A stretch of DNA of 64,000 bases from positions 1-64,000 of the forward strand of contig NZ_JAMYXM010000006.1 of NCBI RefSeq assembly GCF_024158145.1. The letters are read 5' to 3'. The notes below the pieces were generated by a model. That model did no database searches. It was not told the origin of the DNA and saw nothing but the letters and a program-made list of their open reading frames with translations. This DNA comes from Notoacmeibacter sp. MSK16QG-6 (lineage in GTDB: Bacteria > Pseudomonadota > Alphaproteobacteria > Rhizobiales > Rhizobiaceae). How positions within the stretch are numbered: the first letter of the stretch is position 1; every line of letters starts with the position of its first letter. This document shows positions 58,337 through 64,000 of this stretch, piece by piece. The position numbers were made by a program, and so were the translations under genes.

Positions 58337-59311
58337 GTGAGCAATCATGCCATCGTCGTCGAACAAACCGGCGGGCTGGACGCCATGTCATGGAAAGAGG
58401 TCGAGACGTTGGAGCCCGGCTCCGGCGAAATCCGCATCCGCCATCATGCGATAGGTCTGAATTTCATCGATACCTATTTTCGAAGCGGTCTCTATCCTGC
58501 GACGACGCCCTTCACACCCGGCAATGAAGGCGCTGGCGAAGTCATAGCCGTGGCAGACGACGTGACGCGCTTTCGTGTTGGCGACCGCGTCGCTTATACG
58601 ATCGGTCTCGGCGGTTACGCGGAAGAACGGAATTTGCCCGCCGACCGCGCCGTCGCTATCCCCGACGGCGTTTCGTACGAACTCGCTGCAGTCGCTATGC
58701 TCAAGGGCTTAACGGCGCGCTACCTGCTTTGTGAAACATATAAAGTCACGAAAGACGACACGATCCTGTTTCATGCCGCATCCGGCGGTGTCGGACTGAT
58801 TGCCGGCCAGATCGCCCGTCATATCGGCGCACGCGTGATCGGGACCGCATCGAAGGGCAAACACGATCTCGCAAAAGCGCACGGCTACGACGAACTGATC
58901 GACTACAATAATGAGGACTTTGTCCAACGCGTGAAGACCTTGACGGACGGCACTCTGTGTGACGCTGTCTATGATAGCGTGGGTCGAACCACTCTCATGA
59001 AATCGCTCGACTGCCTTCGCCCACGCGGTTTTCTTGTCAGTTTTGGCCAGTCTTCCGGCAAGGTTGAGCCGTTCGATCTGGGCCTTCTGTCCCAGAAGGG
59101 TTCGCTCTATGTCACTCGGCCTACGCTTTACCATTACATAGCGGATCGGCAGTCATTGGATGAAGCCGCTTCCCAGATGTTCGGGTGGCTCGCCGACGGC
59201 ACGGTTAAAATCGAAATCGGCCAGCGCTTCGCTTTGAAAGATGCGGCTGAAGCGCATCGGGCGCTCGAAGCACGCGAGACAAAGGGCGCATCGATCCTGT
59301 TGCCAGACTGA
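58337..59311 (+). CDS. qor: Quinone oxidoreductase, zeta-crystallin type
   Basis: 324 residues from GTG at 58337 (MSNHAIVVEQTGGLDAMSW), the standard length for Qor. The GroES-like N-terminus has HHAIGLNFIDTYFRSGLYP and PGNEGAGEV; the NADPH Rossmann motif is AASGGVGLIAGQIARHIGA near 147-165, followed by YDSVGRTTLMKSLDCL. Zinc ligands of alcohol dehydrogenases are absent. It reduces quinones by one electron. It is divergent from the UbiH-like gene by 120 bases. Confidence 0.93.
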   Translation: MSNHAIVVEQTGGLDAMSWKEVETLEPGSGEIRIRHHAIGLNFIDTYFRSGLYPATTPFTPGNEGAGEVIAVADDVTRFRVGDRVAYTIGLGGYAEERNLPADRAVAIPDGVSYELAAVAMLKGLTARYLLCETYKVTKDDTILFHAASGGVGLIAGQIARHIGARVIGTASKGKHDLAKAHGYDELIDYNNEDFVQRVKTLTDGTLCDAVYDSVGRTTLMKSLDCLRPRGFLVSFGQSSGKVEPFDLGLLSQKGSLYVTRPTLYHYIADRQSLDEAASQMFGWLADGTVKIEIGQRFALKDAAEAHRALEARETKGASILLPD

Positions 59312-59323
59312 TCATTCGGATTT

Positions 59324-59797
59324 TCAGAAGCGGCTTTTTACCGCCTCCATCGCGACGTAACTGGAGCTGGATGACACATGAGGCAGGGCGGAAATACACT
59401 CGCCTAAAACCGACCGGAACGATTGAATGTCCTTCGTCCGGACTTTTAAAAGATAATCATAACCACCTGCGATCATGTGACATTCTTCGATTTCAGGAAT
59501 GTCCCTGACCGCATCGTTGAAGGCTTGAAGAGCCTTTTGACGTGTATCGGCCAGCCGGATCTCGACGAAGCAGATGTGCCCCAGCCCCAGCTTCTGCCAT
59601 GACAGGCCAACATGGTAACCGGTAATGACGCCGATTTCTTCCAGTCGTTTTACACGGCTGGATACGGGCGTCTTGGATAGGCCGACGCGCTTGGCCAGTT
59701 CCGTCATGCTGAGACGGGCGTCCTTCGACAGCTCTTTCAGAATCGTCCGGTCAATCCGGTCTAGATCGACTGTACCGTTCGGCTCGGTATCCCGCAT
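59324..59797 (-). CDS. putR: Lrp/AsnC-family regulator, probable proline-catabolism activator
   Basis: 157 residues. An N-terminal winged helix (LDRIDRTILKELSKDARLSMTELAKRVGLSKTPVSSRVKRLEEIGVI, 12-58) precedes the RAM effector domain with IEECHMIAGGYDYLLKVRTKD. Its position head-to-head with putA, 97 bases away, matches PutR of Agrobacterium, an Lrp-type activator induced by proline. The symbol rests on this context. Confidence 0.88.
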   Translation of the reverse strand: MRDTEPNGTVDLDRIDRTILKELSKDARLSMTELAKRVGLSKTPVSSRVKRLEEIGVITGYHVGLSWQKLGLGHICFVEIRLADTRQKALQAFNDAVRDIPEIEECHMIAGGYDYLLKVRTKDIQSFRSVLGECISALPHVSSSSSYVAMEAVKSRF

Positions 59798-59838
59798 TTT
59801 TTGTCCACTCCGCCTGCTATCTCGATCATTTTAGACGC

Positions 59839-59861
59839 ATCGCCTGGGATGAACAGGCTAT
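59839..59861. promoter_or_regulatory. Inverted repeat in the putR-putA intergenic region
   Basis: ATCGCCTG (59839-59846), N7, CAGGCTAT (59854-59861) form an 8-base inverted repeat with one mismatch, in the middle of the 97-base divergent gap. A dyad of this size suits an Lrp dimer. A second, AT-rich element, GAAAATTCTC, lies at 59872-59881. Binding by PutR is inferred. Confidence 0.45.
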
Positions 59862-59894
59862 CCTTGCCGTTGAAAATTCTCTGAGGAACGGTCC

Positions 59895-62800
59895 ATGGCA
59901 AAGAAAACGGTCCATCTTTCCGATATCGAGGCGATGAAATTCGCACCTGAAACGGCATTGATCGAAGACCTCTGTGCATATGTCGATCTGGCGGGGACCG
60001 ATCGCGAGGCTATCAGGAGCCACGCGACGGAACTGGTTTCAAAGATAAGGAAAGATGGCCGTCCGGGCCTGATGGAGATCTTCCTGGCCGAGTACGGGCT
60101 GTCCACTGACGAAGGCATTGCCTTGATGTGCCTTGCAGAGGCGCTGCTTCGCGTGCCGGATGTGCAGACAATCGAAGATCTCATCGAGGATAAGATCGCT
60201 CCATCGGACTGGGGGCGTCATCTGGGCAAATCCGCATCCAGCCTCGTTAATGCCTCCACCTGGGCTTTGCTGATCACCGGCCGTGTGCTCGAGGACCGTG
60301 GTCCCGGTATTGCAAGCCATCTCCGAGGTGCGGTCAAACGTCTCGGCGAGCCCGTCATCCGAACGGCCGTCGCACGCGCCATGAAGGAGATGGGGCATCA
60401 ATTCGTGCTCGGCGAAACTATCGAGAAAGCGTTAGACCGTGCCCGGATTGCTGAGGAGAAGGGCTACACCTACTCATACGATATGCTTGGCGAAGCGGCG
60501 ATGACCGATGAAGACGCGCAAAGCTACCGTCGCAGCTATGAGCGCGCCATAGACGCTATCGCAAAACGATGCGTCCACAAAGACTTCCGGCGTAATCCTG
60601 GCATATCGATTAAACTTTCAGCGCTCCACCCCCGATATGAAGTAGCGCATTCCGACAGGGTGATGGTCGAACTGGTTCCGGTCGTCACGGCACTGGCCCG
60701 CAAGGCCGCTTCAGCAAATATGAATTTGAATATCGACGCCGAAGAAGCCGACAGGCTGGAACTGTCGCTTAAGGTCATTGAGGCTGTTCTGGCAGATCAG
60801 GCCTTGGCAGGATGGGACGGATTTGGCGTCGTTGTCCAGGCCTATGGTCGCCGCGCGGGAATTACCATCGACTGGCTTCATCAACTCGTTGAGGCACTCG
60901 ATCGTAAAATCACGGTCCGGCTGGTCAAAGGCGCCTACTGGGACACGGAAGTCAAACGCGCGCAGGTCGCAGGATTGGAAGACTTTCCAGTCTTTACCCG
61001 CAAAGCATCGACCGATGTCAGCTATCTCGCCAACTCACAAAAATTGCTTCGGATGCGAGGCCGCATTTATCCGCAATTCGCCACCCATAACGCGCACACC
61101 ATAGCGGCCATCCTGCGAATGACGCAAAACATCGAAAAAGACAGTTTCGAGTTTCAGCGCCTGCACGGAATGGGAGACCGGCTTCACCACATCGTCAAGC
61201 AGGAAGACAAAACGAGGTGCCGCGTCTACGCGCCCGTCGGCGCTTATCGTGATCTTCTGGCCTATCTTGTGCGGCGATTGCTCGAAAACGGCGCGAACTC
61301 ATCCTTCGTGAACCAGATTGTTGACGAACGTATCGCGCCCGAAGACGTGGCGTCTTGTCCATTCGAGGAGTTGAAGGAAGCAGGCTCCATCCCGAACCCT
61401 CATATAAGGCGCGGCCCGGAACTGTTTCTGCCGGAACGGGCCAACTCCGCCGGTTTCGACATCAACACCCAAATGGGTCTGGATGGGATCGACGATGCAA
61501 GAGGGACTCGAGACATCGCGGATGCCGAACCAATTATTGCCGGTGACACTCGATCGGTCAGGATGGCGGATCGGCGCAATCCAGCAACCGGCGAGGTGAT
61601 CGGTTCAGTCACCGAAGCCAGCCTTGAAGATGTCGAAACAGCCTTGGCGGCGGCGCGGCCCTGGCAGGCATCGGTGGACGAGCGGGCCGCGATCCTGAAG
61701 CGCGCTTCCGAGCTTTACGAACGAGATTTTGGAACGATCTTCGCAATCCTTCAGAGAGAGGCCGGCAAGACGGTTCTCGACGCCATTGGAGAACTACGCG
61801 AGGCGGTGGATTTTCTTCTCTATTATGCAGCGAGGGCAGGAGAGGTGGGCCATCCCGCCCGAGGCCGTTTCGTTTGTATCAGCCCGTGGAATTTCCCTCT
61901 TGCCATCTTTACCGGCCAGATCGCGGCCGCGCTCGCGACCGGTAATGGCGTTCTGGCCAAACCAGCCGAACAGACACCGCTGATCGCCGCGCACGCTGTC
62001 CGGCTGCTTCACGAAGCCGGTGTGCCACGCCACGCGCTTCAGCTGCTGCCGGGCGAGGGAGCACTGATTGGAGCTGCGCTGACGTCCGATAGCAGAGTGG
62101 ACGGCGTCGCTTTCACAGGCTCGACCGAGACAGCGCTTGCGATCCGGAAAGCGATGGCCGACCATTTGGCGCCCGGCGCGCCCCTCATCGCCGAAACGGG
62201 TGGACTGAACGCCATGATCGTCGACAGTACCGCGCTGCCAGAGCAGGCGGTTCGTGACATTGTTGCATCGGCGTTTCAGTCGGCCGGGCAGCGCTGCTCG
62301 GCGCTTCGCTGCCTTTATCTGCAAGAAGATATCGGCGAAAACTTGCTGGAAATGCTGAAGGGCGCGATGGACGAACTTGTTATCGGCGATCCTTGGTCCT
62401 TCGCAACAGATATCGGTCCGCTCATCGATAAGGCCGCTCGCGACGAAATTCAGGCCTATGTCGACAAAGCCGGAAAGGATGGACGGCTTATCAAGCAGTG
62501 TCCCGCTTCAGCAGAGGGCGCTTTCGTGGGGCCGGCCCTCATCAGAATTGGCGGCATTGCCGAGATGCAACGTGAGATCTTCGGTCCGGTGCTACACGTC
62601 TGTACCTATGCTGCGGACGAAATTGATGACGTCGTCGACGCCATCAATGCCACTGGCTACGGACTGACGTTCGGATTGCACACCCGCATCGATGGCCGTG
62701 TTCAGGCAGTGACGGACCGCATCGAGGTTGGAAACGCCTATGTGAACCGCAACCAGATCGGCGCGATCGTCGGCAGTCAGCCTTTTGGTGGCGAGGGGTT

Positions 62801-63344
62801 GTCGGGCACCGGGCCAAAAGCTGGCGGTCCGAACTATCTGGCGAGATTCACGAAAATTAATGCGCCGCTCACGACCGACAGTTGGGAGGCCGCAATGGAA
62901 AAAGACCGCCTCGACGCTGCAATAATGAATCAAGGTCACCGAACACTGATCGGCGTGGTCGATCTGCCCGGCCCAACGGGAGAAAGCAATCGCCTGAGCT
63001 ATGTCACCCGCCCTCCCATCCTCTGTCTTGGCCCCGGCAGGAGAGCAGTTGACGAGCAGGCACAGGCAATTTCCGCTCTTGGCGGACTCTCAGTGAGGGT
63101 CGATGGCGATGTCGAACCGTCCGTCCTTACGAAGATCGATGGCATATCCGGCGCTGTCTGGTGGGGCGGTGAGCAGCATGGTCGTCTTTACGCACGAGCG
63201 CTGGCGAAGAGGTCGGGACCGATAGTGCCATTGATCAGCGAAATGCCCGATTTCGGCCACGTGACCTATGAACGCCATCTTTGTATCGACACGACGGCGG
63301 CGGGCGGCAACGCACAGCTTTTGGCCGAAACCGAAGGAATATAA
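59895..63344 (+). CDS. putA: Bifunctional proline dehydrogenase / L-glutamate gamma-semialdehyde dehydrogenase
   Basis: 1149 residues. It oxidises proline to glutamate in two steps. There is no N-terminal ribbon-helix-helix, so it is not a repressor and relies on PutR. The PRODH barrel (about 150-480) has [33 protein letters not shown] and [13 protein letters not shown]. The P5C dehydrogenase has [41 protein letters not shown] and the catalytic Cys801 in [11 protein letters not shown]. The final ~150 residues are the extra C-terminal domain of long PutAs. CTGAGGA precedes the ATG. Confidence 0.96.
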   Translation: MAKKTVHLSDIEAMKFAPETALIEDLCAYVDLAGTDREAIRSHATELVSKIRKDGRPGLMEIFLAEYGLSTDEGIALMCLAEALLRVPDVQTIEDLIEDKIAPSDWGRHLGKSASSLVNASTWALLITGRVLEDRGPGIASHLRGAVKRLGEPVIRTAVARAMKEMGHQFVLGETIEKALDRARIAEEKGYTYSYDMLGEAAMTDEDAQSYRRSYERAIDAIAKRCVHKDFRRNPGISIKLSALHPRYEVAHSDRVMVELVPVVTALARKAASANMNLNIDAEEADRLELSLKVIEAVLADQALAGWDGFGVVVQAYGRRAGITIDWLHQLVEALDRKITVRLVKGAYWDTEVKRAQVAGLEDFPVFTRKASTDVSYLANSQKLLRMRGRIYPQFATHNAHTIAAILRMTQNIEKDSFEFQRLHGMGDRLHHIVKQEDKTRCRVYAPVGAYRDLLAYLVRRLLENGANSSFVNQIVDERIAPEDVASCPFEELKEAGSIPNPHIRRGPELFLPERANSAGFDINTQMGLDGIDDARGTRDIADAEPIIAGDTRSVRMADRRNPATGEVIGSVTEASLEDVETALAAARPWQASVDERAAILKRASELYERDFGTIFAILQREAGKTVLDAIGELREAVDFLLYYAARAGEVGHPARGRFVCISPWNFPLAIFTGQIAAALATGNGVLAKPAEQTPLIAAHAVRLLHEAGVPRHALQLLPGEGALIGAALTSDSRVDGVAFTGSTETALAIRKAMADHLAPGAPLIAETGGLNAMIVDSTALPEQAVRDIVASAFQSAGQRCSALRCLYLQEDIGENLLEMLKGAMDELVIGDPWSFATDIGPLIDKAARDEIQAYVDKAGKDGRLIKQCPASAEGAFVGPALIRIGGIAEMQREIFGPVLHVCTYAADEIDDVVDAINATGYGLTFGLHTRIDGRVQAVTDRIEVGNAYVNRNQIGAIVGSQPFGGEGLSGTGPKAGGPNYLARFTKINAPLTTDSWEAAMEKDRLDAAIMNQGHRTLIGVVDLPGPTGESNRLSYVTRPPILCLGPGRRAVDEQAQAISALGGLSVRVDGDVEPSVLTKIDGISGAVWWGGEQHGRLYARALAKRSGPIVPLISEMPDFGHVTYERHLCIDTTAAGGNAQLLAETEGI

Positions 63345-63792
63345 GGTTGTTACCGCCTTGCCGGGTGAGCACGCTGGCGGATGGGGTGTCCGCCAATAAT
63401 GACATATAGAGCATTGATTTTATTAAATTCTGATCACCAAAAAGATCCTTGGGGTCACCTTCGGGATCACCTGCCGATCATTGAGGTTCATCATCAGACG
63501 CGATGATGCTTACGCGTGACGTGGCGCGAATTTAATTGAGTTACCCGCCTGCCTGCGTGACTTGAAAGGTTTACGATCAACGGATATTTTTCGAGAACAA
63601 ACAGAAAACAAATGTCCGATTTCCTGTGATGCTCAGTGGCATGTGGCAATTTACCGGTTGGTTGGAATCAAACGCGCTCCGCAGATCGCCGGACAACAGG
63701 AACAGGGTGACTCCACCGATTTCGAAATATGTGTTGTATTACTGCCGGTTTATCGGGCTGGAGAATGTGTATTGGCGACAGAAGAATACGAA
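63345..63792. other. 448-base gap after putA
   Basis: AT-richer than any comparable stretch in the window. A short hairpin GGCGGA/TCCGCC (63376-63394) after putA has no T-run, and a perfect repeat CATCATC-N6-GATGATG is at 63489-63508. A 55-codon frame (63629-63796) ends by overlapping the next gene (ATGA) but has no ribosome binding site. No tRNA, integrase or attachment site is seen. Confidence 0.5.
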
Positions 63793-64000
63793 ATGAGCAA
63801 GCATGAGTTCTCAGTTGCCTATGATGGGGAGACCCGGCACGACGATCATTCGATTGACGTGGAAACGTTGGCGCCTGCTCTGATGGCCTTCGGTCAATTG
63901 ATTCGTGAAGCAAACACGCAAGTGAATGGAAAATCTGCCGTTGCCAAAGTGATGGTCGTTTCTGATTTCGAGCACAAATGTTTCAATATCAATTTTGAAG
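63793..64000 (+). CDS. Unrecognised accessory-type gene, N-terminal part (cut by window edge)
   Basis: 69 codons are visible from ATG at 63793, starting MSKHEFSVAYDGETRHDDHS, then IDVETLAPALMAFGQLIREANTQVNG and VVSDFEHKCFNINF. A weak AGAAGA precedes it; a TTG 21 bases upstream is an alternative. The pattern YDG...H..DV..LAPAL.AFG.LI.EAN..NG....V.V.S.F..CF.I.F recalls uncharacterised proteins I associate with mobile or prophage regions, without a known function. Its base composition is lower in GC than its neighbours, suggesting acquisition by transfer. Confidence 0.55.
   Translation, partial: MSKHEFSVAYDGETRHDDHSIDVETLAPALMAFGQLIREANTQVNGKSAVAKVMVVSDFEHKCFNINFE

Noticed and set aside
63629-63796. 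55-codon frame overlapping the start of the last gene (ATGA)
   Set aside because: The overlap looks like translational coupling, but there is no ribosome binding site and no recognisable product; chance is likelier.

Overview
The window is chromosomal DNA of an alphaproteobacterium, most likely a member of the Hyphomicrobiales (Rhizobiales); I cannot resolve genus or family from sequence alone. The pointers are an ATP12-type F1 chaperone, an invasion-associated-locus-B protein, an NdvA-type glucan exporter, a PutA lacking a DNA-binding domain beside an Lrp-type PutR, a LexA box of the alphaproteobacterial GAAC-N7-GAAC type, and a GyrA with Ala at the quinolone position. The DNA is GC-rich with dense, short-spaced genes, and becomes visibly more AT-rich only in the last ~600 bases.

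Layout. 1-14,793: the end of tuf, then the whole S10, spc and alpha ribosomal-protein clusters in canonical order (rpsJ to rplQ, with secY, adk and rpoA), closed by a clear intrinsic terminator. Several strong hairpins interrupt this block: tuf/rpsJ, rpsJ/rplC, rplR/rpsE, rplO/secY, adk/rpsM and rpsM/rpsK. 14,870-22,890: a periplasmic HtrA protease, rarA, an NdvA-like exporter on the opposite strand, then crcB, rluC, a HAD phosphatase and the ATP12 chaperone, ending in a bidirectional terminator. 22,908-24,820: glnB-glnA on the minus strand behind an almost perfect sigma-54 promoter. 25,016-34,806: nnrD with a DUF2254 membrane protein, two small secreted proteins, a DUF72 protein with uvrA, ssb with an SOS box, another secreted protein and marC. 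34,926-40,989: gyrA, a probable 47-residue membrane peptide, coaD, two cyclophilins (one exported, one cytoplasmic), a lipoprotein DD-peptidase and tRNA-Lys(UUU) with its own promoter. 41,067-45,997: ccdA, glmU, glmS and a DUF502 membrane protein. 46,002-52,761: recG, sdhE, mfd and a DsbA/FrnE-like oxidoreductase. 52,779-59,311: a YejA-type solute-binding protein, ialB, hspQ, an AEC permease, a UbiH-like monooxygenase and a quinone oxidoreductase. 59,324-63,344: putR and putA. 63,345-64,000: a gene-poor AT-richer stretch and the start of an unrecognised gene that looks accessory.

Functional themes are translation and secretion (ribosomal block, secY, rpoA), nitrogen assimilation (PII and GS with both modification tyrosines intact), DNA repair and replication (rarA, uvrA, ssb, gyrA, recG, mfd), amino-sugar and envelope biogenesis (glmU, glmS, DD-peptidase, glucan exporter, HtrA) and proline catabolism. 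Nearly all of it is core genome. I found no CRISPR array, no insertion sequence, no rRNA and no recognisable defence or biosynthetic system. The observations of most interest are regulatory elements, two 3'-overlapping convergent gene pairs whose protein tails are antisense to their neighbours, a probable small membrane protein missed by length filters, and the accessory gene at the right edge.
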